NCBI GenBank assembly: GCA_024743255.1
Contig: JANSWY010000025.1
Location: 1-64,000 of the forward strand
From: a bacterium
Lineage (GTDB): Bacteria; Bacteroidota; Bacteroidia; Cytophagales; Cyclobacteriaceae
Direction: 5' to 3'
DNA length: 64,000 bases
The notes below the pieces were generated by a model. That model did not search any database and was not told where the DNA came from. It saw only the letters and a program-made list of their open reading frames with translations. The stretch's first letter is position 1. Each line of letters begins with the position of its first letter. Shown in pieces: positions 35,854 to 47,880 of the stretch. A program made the position numbers and the translations under genes.

Positions 35854-36483
35854 CTAAAACTTTGGAGGGGTAAGATGCTTAAAATGTCCATTAAGCTTGA
35901 TTTTCTCCTTGGCTGACTGAGCTCTTTCCAGTGCCGGAATCAAATTAGCGAGGTGGCCTATTATAAACTCAATTCTTGCTGACTCATTCAAAATCTGTAG
36001 AAGGTTGTATTCCTCCTCAAGGTTCAATCCTATTTTGTGAGCAATTGTGTAACTATTGGAGTTCTCTGAAAGTCTCAGTTTATCACTCATGTGCAGCCAG
36101 GAAAAAAGTTCAGAAGCCAGAGTAAACATCTGTTCACGACCTTCAAAGGTATGATCAAAATCATTTTCAAGATATTTCACAACACCTCCGGCATAGAGTT
36201 TATCATTCCATGTATCATGGTACTCTACAATTTCAAAAATCTCAGTGCCTCTTGTACGGATATCCATTCTTCCATCCTCATATACCTTTTCAACTTTCAG
36301 AATTTCAACCTCTGTTCCAAATTCGATCTTGTTGTTGACATATGAAGGAATCCCAAATGTCCCGTCACTCTCCAGACAATCCTTCACTAATTGCTTATAC
36401 CTTGGCTCAAAAATATGCAGGTTAAGCAGCTCGCCAGGATATGCAACAATATTTAGTGGAAAAAGTGGAATCTCTTTCGTCAT
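35854..36483 (-). CDS. LON substrate-binding-domain protein
   Basis: The start is the ATG ending at 36483 (MTKEIPLFPLNIVAYPGELL); a GTG five codons upstream is less likely. The 209-residue protein resembles the N-terminal domain of Lon protease (FPLNIVAYPGELLNLHIFEPRYKQLV) without the ATPase or peptidase parts. Such stand-alone proteins may act as adaptors, but the role is not established. It lies 30 bases upstream of nuoA on the same strand and could share its promoter; no functional link with complex I is known to me. Confidence 0.85.
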   Translation of the reverse strand: MTKEIPLFPLNIVAYPGELLNLHIFEPRYKQLVKDCLESDGTFGIPSYVNNKIEFGTEVEILKVEKVYEDGRMDIRTRGTEIFEIVEYHDTWNDKLYAGGVVKYLENDFDHTFEGREQMFTLASELFSWLHMSDKLRLSENSNSYTIAHKIGLNLEEEYNLLQILNESARIEFIIGHLANLIPALERAQSAKEKIKLNGHFKHLTPPKF

Positions 36484-36610
36484 AGAGTATTCAACCACTA
36501 ATTGGTAAGAAAGTTTGGAGGAAATGCAAATAAATGTGATTGGGAAATTCTAAATACTAATCTCGAAATCCTAAGTTGAAATTACTCTGAAGTACAAACT
36601 GTTTGGGCAT

Positions 36611-36641
36611 AAAAAAAGTGGCTCAGTTTCCTGAACCACTT
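36611..36641 (-). terminator. Terminator of the isocitrate dehydrogenase gene
   Basis: On the minus strand an 11-bp stem with one mismatch (aagtggttcag/ctgagccactt) and a GAAA loop is followed by seven T, 24 bases behind the stop. Confidence 0.9.
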
Positions 36642-36664
36642 ATGATGTTATTAAAATTCTTCTT

Positions 36665-38965
<2,301 letters not shown>

Positions 38966-39080
38966 CGGTTTGTTTGACGCTGCGAATTTAACAAATGTTT
39001 GCTAATAAGATTTTGAGGAAAAGAAAATATCAATCAAATCCTTAGTAATTCTGCAATAAAATGTCGATTCACAGTAAATT

Positions 39081-39896
39081 CTAGTAGCTCTCGCTTTCGT
39101 TCGGGAAGTCGTTTGCTTTAACATCTTTGATATAATTGCCCACAGCATCGGTCATTACCTGGTTCAGATCTGCATATTGTCTCAAGAATCTTGGACTAAA
39201 ATCATGAGTAATTCCCAACATGTCGTGAGTCACCAAAACCTGTCCGTCAACGCCTGGTCCAGCACCAATACCAATAATTGGAATTGAAACACTTTCCGCC
39301 ACTTTCTTTGCTAAGTGGGCTGGAATTTTCTCCAGAACTATTCCAAAACAACCACACTCCTCCAATATCTGGGCATCCTCAATTAGTCTTTCAGCTTCTT
39401 CTTCCTCTTTTGCCCGAACTGTATAAGTACCAAACTTGTAAATTGATTGTGGAGTGAGACCTAAATGACCCATTACCGGAACACCAGCACTAAGCACTCT
39501 TAAGACACTTTCTCGAATCTCTCTTCCACCTTCCATTTTAACAGCATGTGCACCTGCTTCTTTCATAATTCTGATACAACTTCTCAAAGCTTCAGAACTA
39601 TTTCCCTGATAATATCCAAATGGCACATCAACAATTACAAGTGCTCTCTCAACTGCTTTGATTACTGAGGAAGCGTGGTAAATCATATGATCTAAAGTAA
39701 TGGGTAATGTAGTTTCATTGCCTGCCATTACATTAGAAGCAGAATCTCCAACAAGTAGTACATCAATTCCAGCTCTATCAAGAATTCTTGCCATGGAGTA
39801 ATCGTATGCTGTGAGCATTGATATTTTCTCTCCGCGACTTTTCATTTCCCGGAGCTGGTGGGTCGTTACCTTTTTTACTGCTTTATGAACTGACAT
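39081..39896 (-). CDS. panB: 3-methyl-2-oxobutanoate hydroxymethyltransferase
   Basis: Makes ketopantoate from 2-oxoisovalerate and methylene-THF, the first step to pantothenate and coenzyme A. The 271-residue protein shows [57 protein letters not shown] and [18 protein letters not shown], all conserved in PanB. It follows the redoxin gene by 22 bases. panC and panD are not nearby. Confidence 0.97.
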   Translation of the reverse strand: MSVHKAVKKVTTHQLREMKSRGEKISMLTAYDYSMARILDRAGIDVLLVGDSASNVMAGNETTLPITLDHMIYHASSVIKAVERALVIVDVPFGYYQGNSSEALRSCIRIMKEAGAHAVKMEGGREIRESVLRVLSAGVPVMGHLGLTPQSIYKFGTYTVRAKEEEEAERLIEDAQILEECGCFGIVLEKIPAHLAKKVAESVSIPIIGIGAGPGVDGQVLVTHDMLGITHDFSPRFLRQYADLNQVMTDAVGNYIKDVKANDFPNESESY

Positions 39897-39918
39897 AGTG
39901 GGTTATTTAAGATTGTGT

Positions 39919-40473
39919 TTATTTCCATTTAATGTTGCACCCCATACTTGGGAATTGCTCTTCGCTGATAGAGGTCCCGTTTATTACAGCATCCATAGCT
40001 GTTCTCAAATCCTGACCATTTACCGGTTTTCCATTTCCTGGAGTAGCTTCATCCATTCTTCCTCTGTAAACACATTTGAGGTTCTCATCAAAAACATAAA
40101 AATCCGGAGTACAAGCAGCCATATAAGCTTTTGCTACTTCTTGAGTCTCATCGTATAGATATGGGAAATTGAAATCCAGCTCTTTTGCCCTTTCTTTCAT
40201 TTTTTCAGGAGAATCTGCCGGGTAGTTTTCTACATCATTGGAACTAATCGCTACGAATGAAATCCCTTTTTTACTGTATTCTTTTGCCATACTGGCAATT
40301 TCATCCTGGATATGAATTACGTAAGGGCAGTGATTACAAATGAACATAATTACTGTTCCTTTGGAAGGCTCTATGTCTTTTAAACCAATATTCTTGTCAG
40401 TAACTGTATCTAGTAGATTAAAATCTGGAGCCACAGTGCCAAGTGGCAACATATTAGAAGGTGTTAATGCCAT
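39919..40473 (-). CDS. Thioredoxin-like redoxin (AhpC/TSA-type fold)
   Basis: This 184-residue cytoplasmic protein has a thioredoxin fold with CNHCPY (C-x-x-C, about residues 46-51) and the downstream words FVAISSNDVENYPADSPEKM, DETQEVAKAYMAACTPDFYVFD and YRGRMDEA. No signal peptide is seen. The family is widespread and its partner is unknown. It may reduce disulfides or peroxides. It lies directly upstream of panB and diverges from the amidohydrolase gene. Confidence 0.87.
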   Translation of the reverse strand: MALTPSNMLPLGTVAPDFNLLDTVTDKNIGLKDIEPSKGTVIMFICNHCPYVIHIQDEIASMAKEYSKKGISFVAISSNDVENYPADSPEKMKERAKELDFNFPYLYDETQEVAKAYMAACTPDFYVFDENLKCVYRGRMDEATPGNGKPVNGQDLRTAMDAVINGTSISEEQFPSMGCNIKWK

Positions 40474-40574
40474 AGGTAGTTCTTAAAATTGAAATCACTA
40501 ACTTAAGCTCGAAATTAATGAATTAGTTCAGATATTGAATTAGTTTTTATTGAATTGCTAAGTTCCATACACCC

Positions 40575-42164
40575 ATGATGACACAATTAAAAGTAATATT
40601 AATACTTATCACAATAAGCATTTCCTCTTTCGCTCAAAACTCAATCACACCCTCTCCTGAAAGAACAGAAGGAGAAGGTCCATTTCAACAACTTGTCATA
40701 AGAGGAGCTACTTTAATCAATGGTACAGGTGCACCTCCTATTGGTCCAGTAGACATACTTGTAGAAAACAATATCATTACAAAAATTAAAGTTGTAGGGT
40801 ATCCGGGACTGCCTATTGAAAAAGATGATGAAATTCTAGTCTTACCTTCAGCTAAAATCATTGATGCTAAGGGCAAATATGTTCTGCCTGGATTTGTGGA
40901 TATGCATGGTCATATAGGTGGCGTAAACCAGGGTACTCCTGCGGAATATGTGTTCAAACTTTGGATGGCTCACGGTATAACCACTATAAGGGACCCAAGT
41001 GCTGGCAATGGAATAGATTGGACTTTAGATCACAAGAAAAAAAGTGCTGAGAATAAAATTACAGCACCCAGAATCTTCGCCTACACTGCGTTTGGGGCAG
41101 GAAGTAAAAATGGAATAAACAGTCCCAGCGAAGCAATTTCTTGGACTAGAAAAAATGCTGAAAAAGGTGCAGATGGGATTAAGTTTTTTGGTGCAAGACC
41201 AGATATTATGGAAGCTGCCATCAAAGAAAACAAAAAATTGGGGTTGAGATCGGCATGTCACCATGCTCAGATGGATGTGGCATGGCTCAATGTTTTGAAT
41301 ACTGCCAGGATGGGGCTTTCGTCAATGGAACATTGGTATGGGCTACCAGAAGCAATGTTTACAGACCGAACTGTTCAGAATTACCCTTTGGACTACAACT
41401 ATCAGAATGAGCAACATCGTTTTGGTGAAGCAGGTAAACTTTGGGAACAGGCCGCTCCTCCTTATTCTGCAAAATGGAATGCTGTCATGAATGAATTGAT
41501 CGATCTTGATTTCACGATAGATCCAACATTCAATATCTACGAAGCAAATCGCGACTTTATGAGAGCCAGAAGAGCGGAATGGCACGAGGAATATACATTG
41601 CCTAGTCTTTGGAAATTCTTTAAACCCAGTAGGAAATCTCATGGATCACATTGGCATTACTGGGGCACGGAGGAAGAAGTTGCCTGGAAGAAGAACTACA
41701 AATTATGGATGACTTTTGTGAATGAATATAAGAACCGAGGTGGACGTGTCACTACAGGGTCAGATTCCGGATTTATTTATCAGTTGTATGGTTTTGCTTA
41801 TATCAGGGAATTAGAGTTATTAAGGGAAGCAGGTTTTCATCCATTGGAAGTCATTATGGCTGCTACATTAAAAGGTGCTGAGGCATTGGGTCAGGAAGAT
41901 AAGATTGGATCCATAGAAGTAGGCAAATTGGCAGACATGATTATCATTGAAGAAAACCCTTTGGTTAATCTTAAAGTATTATATGGTACTGGTGCAGTCA
42001 AATTAAATGAGTCGAATGAAGTAACTCGGGTTGGAGGTGTTTTGTATACCATAAAGGACGGAATTGTGTATGATGCAAAATCTCTTCTGAGTGATGTTAA
42101 GGAGATGGTTCGTACCGCTAAAAAAGAAAGTGGAACAGAAATTGTCCAACCGGGTTTAAAGTAA
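40575..42164 (+). CDS. Exported amidohydrolase-superfamily enzyme
   Basis: The 529-residue protein has a signal peptide (1-20) and an amidohydrolase fold. The metal-binding HGH lies at 111-113 (LPGFVDMHGHIGG), then HGITTIRDPSAG, Lys in ADGIKFFGARPD, His in RSACHHAQMD and SSMEHWYG, and Asp in TTGSDSGF. The C-terminal words LEVIMAATLKGAEALGQEDKIGSIEVGKLADMIIIEENP are typical of the imidazolonepropionase/prolidase-like branch. It probably hydrolyses a peptide- or amide-type bond in the periplasm; the substrate cannot be told. Confidence 0.88.
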   Translation: MMTQLKVILILITISISSFAQNSITPSPERTEGEGPFQQLVIRGATLINGTGAPPIGPVDILVENNIITKIKVVGYPGLPIEKDDEILVLPSAKIIDAKGKYVLPGFVDMHGHIGGVNQGTPAEYVFKLWMAHGITTIRDPSAGNGIDWTLDHKKKSAENKITAPRIFAYTAFGAGSKNGINSPSEAISWTRKNAEKGADGIKFFGARPDIMEAAIKENKKLGLRSACHHAQMDVAWLNVLNTARMGLSSMEHWYGLPEAMFTDRTVQNYPLDYNYQNEQHRFGEAGKLWEQAAPPYSAKWNAVMNELIDLDFTIDPTFNIYEANRDFMRARRAEWHEEYTLPSLWKFFKPSRKSHGSHWHYWGTEEEVAWKKNYKLWMTFVNEYKNRGGRVTTGSDSGFIYQLYGFAYIRELELLREAGFHPLEVIMAATLKGAEALGQEDKIGSIEVGKLADMIIIEENPLVNLKVLYGTGAVKLNESNEVTRVGGVLYTIKDGIVYDAKSLLSDVKEMVRTAKKESGTEIVQPGLK

Positions 42165-42220
42165 TGATTTGTTTGCATTAAATTTTATATATTTCAAAGG
42201 AAGATTGTAGTAGGGATTAA

Positions 42221-43201
42221 ATGTTAAAAAGAATACTAATCATAGGATTGATTGGCTTTTCCTTTTCCGGATGTTTACAAACTGAATCCAGGACTGAGGA
42301 TACAGCAATAGTTGAAGATACTGTCACCACACAGGATTTTCAGGCTATTTCATTATCTGGTATCACCTTTAGTGAAAAGACATTCTCAAACAGAGAATTA
42401 CAAAGAAGGTTAGCAAAGCTTGAAGAGGCTAAAAATAATTTCGACTCCAACCCGGACAGCTTAGATTATATCATTTGGTACGGACGCAGATTGGCCTATT
42501 TATCAAAATACAAGGAGGCAATTAGTGTTTACACAAATGGCTTAAAAAAACACCCTAACTCATATCAACTTTTAAGACATAGAGGACATAGATTTATTAC
42601 TACCAGGCAATTTGCAAAAGCAATAAAGGACCTGGAAGAAGCTGCCTTTTATGTAAGAGGAATGGATCCAATGATTGAGCAAGACGGATTGCCAAACAAA
42701 CAAAACATTCCGCTAAGCACAACTCAATACAATATCTGGTATCATCTTGGTTTAGCTTACTATTTGAGCGGTAATTATGATAAGGCAATTTCCAGCTACA
42801 AAAAGTGTTTAGAATTTTCTGATAACAATGATCTGCTTGTTTCAACCACAGATTGGCTTTACATGACCTATAGAAAAATTGGAAATACAGAGCTATCAGA
42901 GGAGCTACTAAGTCCAATCAAGAAACGGATGAAATTAATTGAAAACAACAGCTATCATCAAAGGTTGTTGCTTTACAAAGGAGAATTGGAACCTGAAGAC
43001 TTGTTAGATATTTCTGTAGGAACTGAAAACACTCCTGTAACTGATCCTACAATTGCTTACGGAGTAGGTAATTGGTTTTTGTACAATGGGAATGCGGATC
43101 AAGCCAAGATCATCTTTGAAAGAATTGTTGCAAATGACAATTGGGATATGTTTGGCTATATTGCTGCGGAAGTAGATTTACTGACAATTGGAAGCCTTTA
43201 G
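42221..43201 (+). CDS. TPR-containing lipoprotein
   Basis: The 326-residue lipoprotein (LIGFSFSGC, Cys18) has tetratricopeptide repeats (about 75-120 and 165-215, for example YHLGLAYYLSGNYDKAISSYKKCLEF) and a helical C-terminal part. It lies 56 bases behind the amidohydrolase gene on the same strand and may be co-expressed with it. It is likely a periplasmic scaffold or binding protein. I cannot name a more specific family. Confidence 0.75.
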   Translation: MLKRILIIGLIGFSFSGCLQTESRTEDTAIVEDTVTTQDFQAISLSGITFSEKTFSNRELQRRLAKLEEAKNNFDSNPDSLDYIIWYGRRLAYLSKYKEAISVYTNGLKKHPNSYQLLRHRGHRFITTRQFAKAIKDLEEAAFYVRGMDPMIEQDGLPNKQNIPLSTTQYNIWYHLGLAYYLSGNYDKAISSYKKCLEFSDNNDLLVSTTDWLYMTYRKIGNTELSEELLSPIKKRMKLIENNSYHQRLLLYKGELEPEDLLDISVGTENTPVTDPTIAYGVGNWFLYNGNADQAKIIFERIVANDNWDMFGYIAAEVDLLTIGSL

Positions 43202-43206
43202 AAAAC

Positions 43207-44115
43207 TTAGTCTAAAGCTTCAATTTCTTCACGAATTTTGATCAATTCCCTTGGGTTATCAGTGATAATCCCATCTACACCGGCATTCAACATTTTGATC
43301 ATTGTTTCTCTATCGTTGATCAAGTATGTGTAAACTTTAAAACCTCTGGCATGCATTCTAAATACACGTCTACTTGAAAGCGTTTCATATGGTGGATTCA
43401 AGGCATCCAATTGCTCGTTTTCCCTTTTTGTTGCTCGTCCTAGTTGCACTTTGGTTTCCATGTAGAACGCTATTAGAGGTGCAGAATCCTCGCCGACTAA
43501 TAGTTTTTTCGTTTGTATTTTATCATCTAAGTCATGCGCAATCTCGAGGTATTCCGGTTCGTATGATTGTAGAATGCACCATTCGTAACCATTTTTTTCA
43601 GCTTGAATCGTCTCCACGAGATGCTCTGTAAAAACCTCATAGGCCGTTGAATCAAGATGTTTTATTTCAATCAGAGCGATAGCTCTTCCATTAATAGAAT
43701 CCAGAACTTCGCGTAGTGTTGGGATCTTTTCTCCTGTAAATTTAGAATCCTTCCAACTACCAGCATCCAAATACTTCAATTCACTTAGTGTGTACTGGTC
43801 AACACGTCCGGTACCATCAGTTGTTCTATCCACAGTTGCATCGTGTATAACAACAACTTCACCATCTTTTGACATACGGACATCAATATCTATCATATCA
43901 ACTCCCATATCTAAAGCCGCACCAATTGCCGCAAGTGTGTTTTCGGGAGCTACACCAGAGGCTCCACGGTGTGCAATAACCTTAAACTCTTTGCCTTTTA
44001 GTCCATCGATACTTGTACTGGCTATCCAGTTTTGATAAATCCACGGTTCAAAAATAGAAAAGGCAATAAATGCAATTAGAAATGGTAAAGAGTAGATAAT
44101 GAACTTCTTGGTCAT
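43207..44115 (-). CDS. Glycerophosphodiester phosphodiesterase family protein
   Basis: The 302-residue protein has an N-terminal membrane segment (5-27) and a GDPD TIM barrel: HRGASGVAPENT (49-60; His, Arg, Glu and Asn of the active site), DMIDIDVRMSKDGEVVVIHD (second part of the site) and GVDGIITDNPREL at the end. It hydrolyses glycerophosphodiesters to glycerol-3-phosphate and an alcohol, probably in the periplasm. It converges on the TPR gene with a gap of five bases and lies 101 bases downstream of aspS on the same strand. Confidence 0.9.
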   Translation of the reverse strand: MTKKFIIYSLPFLIAFIAFSIFEPWIYQNWIASTSIDGLKGKEFKVIAHRGASGVAPENTLAAIGAALDMGVDMIDIDVRMSKDGEVVVIHDATVDRTTDGTGRVDQYTLSELKYLDAGSWKDSKFTGEKIPTLREVLDSINGRAIALIEIKHLDSTAYEVFTEHLVETIQAEKNGYEWCILQSYEPEYLEIAHDLDDKIQTKKLLVGEDSAPLIAFYMETKVQLGRATKRENEQLDALNPPYETLSSRRVFRMHARGFKVYTYLINDRETMIKMLNAGVDGIITDNPRELIKIREEIEALD

Positions 44116-44216
44116 TAGTTTTTATTTTTCAGTCATTTATAACTGAGATTAAAACAATCAAACTATAGCTGGTCGAATTAATTGTTCTGTAATTCTCCTA
44201 AAGTTAATTAAATATA

Positions 44217-45977
44217 TTAATTCTTGGCACCCTCTTTAATACCGATTCCCAACTCATCCAATTGCTCCAGAGCAATCTCAGATGGAGAATCGATCATTAA
44301 ATCTCTTCCTGAATTGTTTTTAGGGAATGCTATATAGTCTCTTATTGAGTCAGAACCTCCAAATAATGCACATAATCTATCAAACCCAAATGCTACTCCA
44401 CCATGTGGTGGTGCACCGTATTCAAAAGCTTCCATCAAGAACCCGAATTGCTCTTTTGCTTCTTGCTCAGAGAAGCCCAAGTGCTTAAACATCAACTCCT
44501 GTGTTGATCTATCATGAATCCTGATTGATCCTCCTCCAATTTCTACACCATTGATCACCATGTCGTACGCATTCGCTCTTACTTCTCCTGGTTTTGTATC
44601 TAGTAGTGGAATATCTTCAGTTTTTGGCGATGTAAATGGGTGGTGCATCGCGTGGTATCTTTCACTTTCTTCATCCCATTCCAAAAGAGGGAAATCCAAT
44701 ACCCATAATGGAGCAAAAGTATTCTTGTCTCTCAATCCAAGTCTTTCACCCATCTCTAGCCTTAATTCTCCAAGAGCCTTTCTCGTGTGATTCAGATCAC
44801 CAGAAAGAACCAACATCAAATCACCTTTTTCAGCATTCGCCAATTTCGCCCATTCTGCAAGGTCTTCCTGTGAGTAGAATTTATCAACAGAAGATTTGAA
44901 TGAACCATCTTCGTTGCATTTTACATAAACCAGGCCTTTAGCTCCAATTTGAGGCCTTTTCACCCAATCAGTAATAGCATCAAGTTGCTTTCTAGTGTAT
45001 TCTGCACCTTTTGGAACAACAATTCCAGCAACCAGCTCAGAAGCATCAAATACGTTAAATCCTTTGCCCTTTGCAACCGAATCCAATTCAACGAACTTCA
45101 TTTCGAATCTGATATCTGGTTTATCAGATCCATAGAATTTCATGGCATCAGCATATTGCATTCTTTGAAAATCACCTACTTCAACGCCTTTTACATTTTT
45201 GAAAAGATGTTTTGCAAGTCCTTCAAAAATCTGAAGTATGTCTTCCTGCTCAACAAAAGACATTTCACAGTCTATTTGTGTGAATTCAGGTTGTCTATCT
45301 GCTCTTAAATCTTCATCCCTAAAGCATTTCACAATCTGATAGTATCTATCAAAACCAGAAACCATTAGCAATTGCTTAAATGTTTGTGGTGACTGTGGTA
45401 AGGCATAAAACTGTCCTTGATTGATTCTTGAAGGAACTATAAAGTCTCTTGCTCCCTCTGGTGTAGACTTAATTAAAACAGGAGTTTCTGTCTCAATAAA
45501 ATCCTGGCTATCAAGATACGCTCTGGTCTGTTGCATCATTTTGTGACGCAGCTGAAGCTTTTCTCGTACAACACCTCTTCTTAAATCAAGGTACCTGTAT
45601 TTCATTCGAAGATCATCTCCTCCGTCAGTTTCGTCCTCAATTACAAATGGTGGCACTTCAGCCTTATTCAGGAATTCCAACTCAGAAACTTTTATTTCAA
45701 TATCTCCAGTTGGCATTTTGTCGTTCTTTGCAAACCTTTCAACTACCTGACCTTTTGCTTTGATCACATATTCTCTTCCAACACTTTTAGCTTTTTCCAA
45801 TAACTCTGGTGCAGTTTCTCCTTCCTGGAAAATCAACTGAGTAAGTCCGTACCTATCCCTAAGGTCAATCCAAACCATACCTCCCTTATCTCGAAGTTTT
45901 TGAACCCATCCACATAATTCAACTTCTGTTCCAACATGAGACATTCTTAATTCACCACAAGTATGACTTCTTAACAT
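44217..45977 (-). CDS. aspS: Aspartate-tRNA ligase
   Basis: This 586-residue bacterial-type AspRS charges tRNA-Asp. It has the N-terminal anticodon-binding OB fold (about 1-105), the class II core with motif 2 in [18 protein letters not shown], the inserted GAD domain (about 310-410) and motif 3 in [15 protein letters not shown]. The C-terminal end ([12 protein letters not shown]) is normal. A TAAATTTG -7 box lies 29-36 bases upstream. Confidence 0.97.
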   Translation of the reverse strand: MLRSHTCGELRMSHVGTEVELCGWVQKLRDKGGMVWIDLRDRYGLTQLIFQEGETAPELLEKAKSVGREYVIKAKGQVVERFAKNDKMPTGDIEIKVSELEFLNKAEVPPFVIEDETDGGDDLRMKYRYLDLRRGVVREKLQLRHKMMQQTRAYLDSQDFIETETPVLIKSTPEGARDFIVPSRINQGQFYALPQSPQTFKQLLMVSGFDRYYQIVKCFRDEDLRADRQPEFTQIDCEMSFVEQEDILQIFEGLAKHLFKNVKGVEVGDFQRMQYADAMKFYGSDKPDIRFEMKFVELDSVAKGKGFNVFDASELVAGIVVPKGAEYTRKQLDAITDWVKRPQIGAKGLVYVKCNEDGSFKSSVDKFYSQEDLAEWAKLANAEKGDLMLVLSGDLNHTRKALGELRLEMGERLGLRDKNTFAPLWVLDFPLLEWDEESERYHAMHHPFTSPKTEDIPLLDTKPGEVRANAYDMVINGVEIGGGSIRIHDRSTQELMFKHLGFSEQEAKEQFGFLMEAFEYGAPPHGGVAFGFDRLCALFGGSDSIRDYIAFPKNNSGRDLMIDSPSEIALEQLDELGIGIKEGAKN

Positions 45978-46005
45978 GATCTGACAATTTCTGATTTTAA
46001 AGCGG

Positions 46006-46013
46006 CAAATTTA
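46006..46013 (-). promoter_or_regulatory. Probable -7 box of the aspS promoter
   Basis: The minus strand reads TAAATTTG, an exact TAnnTTTG, 29 bases before the aspS ATG. A TTTG lies only 15 bases further upstream, closer than the usual 19, so the -33 part is uncertain. Confidence 0.45.
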
Positions 46014-46088
46014 AACGGATACTTTGATCAAAAAAATATAATTTGGTAAGGTAATTAAGTAATAACCTTAAAATATGGAATATTGCTC

Positions 46089-46649
46089 ATGATAAGAATC
46101 GTCATTATAGTCCTAATCGCCTCATTTGGTTATACCAACTCTTTCGCACAAGGAGGATATACAAAAGTCAAAATAGGAGAAAATGTATCTGCAAAAGTCC
46201 CATCAGACTGGACTCTCATGTCCCAGGCAGAAATAATTGATGCCTCGGTTGCAAGCACAGACCCTGTTGCGATGTATGCAAGTCAGGATAGAAGAGCAAA
46301 TTTTGGGGTGACCATTAAACCAACTCAGTGGCGACAAATGGACATGGGCATACTTAAGGACTTTTATAAATCCAATATCATGAACCTGTATACCAAAGTT
46401 GATTTTTCAAAAGACGAAATCATTACAGTTAACAAGAAGTCGTATATCAGTTTTGAATTTGAGTCATTTTTGGAAGATGATGGGGAGTTTTCCATAGATA
46501 GTAAAAAATCGATTAAGAAATATACGTACCTGAGGTATCATATTGAAGATGGGCAACTTTATGTATTTAGTTTTAATGCTCCTCCCAATCAAAGAAACCA
46601 ATATGCCCCAATGGCAGAATTAATAATGGATTCAATCGGTATCAAATGA
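46089..46649 (+). CDS. Exported protein of unknown function
   Basis: The start is the ATG at 46089 (MIRIVIIVLIASFGYTNSFAQ, a signal peptide); a TTG two codons upstream is unlikely. The 186-residue product has a beta-rich mature part with KIGENVSAKVPSDWTLMSQ near its start and QLYVFSFNAPPNQRNQYAPMAELIMDSI at its end. This resembles small periplasmic proteins that carry a PsbP-like or DUF1795-like fold, but I cannot assign a family. Its stop overlaps the tadA start (ATGA), so the two are co-translated. Confidence 0.7.
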   Translation: MIRIVIIVLIASFGYTNSFAQGGYTKVKIGENVSAKVPSDWTLMSQAEIIDASVASTDPVAMYASQDRRANFGVTIKPTQWRQMDMGILKDFYKSNIMNLYTKVDFSKDEIITVNKKSYISFEFESFLEDDGEFSIDSKKSIKKYTYLRYHIEDGQLYVFSFNAPPNQRNQYAPMAELIMDSIGIK

Positions 46650-47107
46650 GTGGACTTAGCATTCATAGCGATGAGCACTTCATGAAAGAAGCCTTAAAGC
46701 AAGCTCAAATTGCATTTGATGAAGGAGAGGTACCAGTGGGTGCTGTTGTAGTTTGTAATAAGACGATAATAGCTCGTGCCTATAATCAAGTGGAAAAATT
46801 GAATGATGCTACTGCACATGCAGAGATGTTGGCCATCACTGCTGCTCAAAATTATCTTGGTGCCAAATATTTACAGGAATGTAGTCTCTATGTTACTCTG
46901 GAGCCATGTGTGATGTGCGCTGGTGCAAGTTACTGGAGTCAGATACCTCAAATTTTTTATGGTGCTTCAGATGAAAAGAAGGGATTTGCACGAATTAACG
47001 AAAACATTTTGCACCCCAAAACTGTAGTAAAGGCAGGTCTTCTGGCAGATGAATGCAAATATTTAATAGATGACTTTTTTCGTCGCATGAGAGAAAATAA
47101 TCATTAA
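46646..47107 (+). CDS. tadA: tRNA-specific adenosine deaminase / nucleoside deaminase
   Basis: The 153-residue zinc deaminase has His58-Ala-Glu60 (TAHAEMLAI) and Cys88-x-x-Cys91 (EPCVMCAG), the TadA-type site. TadA converts A34 to inosine in tRNA-Arg; some close relatives deaminate guanine or cytosine instead. The wording GEVPVGAVVV and GFARINENILHPKT...VKAGLLADEC fits TadA of Bacteroidota. Its ATG overlaps the upstream stop. Confidence 0.85.
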   Translation: MSGLSIHSDEHFMKEALKQAQIAFDEGEVPVGAVVVCNKTIIARAYNQVEKLNDATAHAEMLAITAAQNYLGAKYLQECSLYVTLEPCVMCAGASYWSQIPQIFYGASDEKKGFARINENILHPKTVVKAGLLADECKYLIDDFFRRMRENNH

Positions 47108-47160
47108 TTTTAGACCTCAATCTTAGAAATACATAATAAACTTTAAAAACCAAATTAACT

Positions 47161-47763
47161 ATGGCTTTTGAATTACCTGATCTTCCATATGCGTTCGATG
47201 CATTGGAACCTCATATTGATGCAAAGACAATGGAAATCCACCATGATAAGCACCACGCTGCATACACTTCAAAATTGAATGGTGCAGTAGAAGGAACTGA
47301 CATGGCTGGAAAGAGTATAGAAGAATTAATGGCTAATCACATTGATAACGGAGCTGTAAGAAATAACGGAGGTGGATTCTACAACCACAACCTTTTCTGG
47401 GAAGTGATGTCTCCAAACGGTGGTGGAAATCCTTCTGGAGATCTTGCTGCTGCTATTGATGATACATTTGGTTCATTTGATAATTTCAAAACTGAATTTA
47501 GTAATGCTGCGGCAACCAGATTTGGTTCTGGATGGGCTTGGTTATGTGTAAATGGTGGTAAACTTGAAGTATGCTCTACAGCTAATCAGGATAACCCATT
47601 AATGCCAGGTGTTGGATGTAGTGGAACTCCTATCTTAGGACTTGACGTTTGGGAACATGCTTACTACCTAAATTACCAAAACAGAAGACCAGATTATATT
47701 GGAGCATTCTTCAACGTAATCAACTGGGATAAAGTAGCTGAGAACTATGCTGCTGCAAAATAA
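47161..47763 (+). CDS. Superoxide dismutase (Fe/Mn type)
   Basis: The 200-residue cytoplasmic enzyme has metal ligands His27 ([10 protein letters not shown]), His76 (NHNLFW), Asp162 and His166 ([19 protein letters not shown]). It removes superoxide to oxygen and peroxide. I do not assign iron or manganese from sequence alone. It is a single gene, 53 bases behind tadA, closed by a strong terminator. Confidence 0.96.
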   Translation: MAFELPDLPYAFDALEPHIDAKTMEIHHDKHHAAYTSKLNGAVEGTDMAGKSIEELMANHIDNGAVRNNGGGFYNHNLFWEVMSPNGGGNPSGDLAAAIDDTFGSFDNFKTEFSNAAATRFGSGWAWLCVNGGKLEVCSTANQDNPLMPGVGCSGTPILGLDVWEHAYYLNYQNRRPDYIGAFFNVINWDKVAENYAAAK

Positions 47764-47791
47764 GTGATTAAGCAATACGTTTAAAACATAC

Positions 47792-47820
47792 TAAAAGCTC
47801 CAATTTGGAGCTTTTTTTAT
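47792..47820 (+). terminator. Terminator of the superoxide dismutase gene
   Basis: The stem aaagctcc/ggagcttt with a short loop is followed by a T run, 30 bases after the stop. Confidence 0.9.
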
Positions 47821-47880
47821 TACTTTTAGGATAATCAGCCAATCCTTCCAAAGGATCATTAAGTGTTAAAAACAGGCTTT

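Noticed and set aside
31548-36483. LON-domain protein as a subunit of complex I because of its position before nuoA
   Set aside because: No such role is known to me, and the 30-base gap only supports shared transcription.
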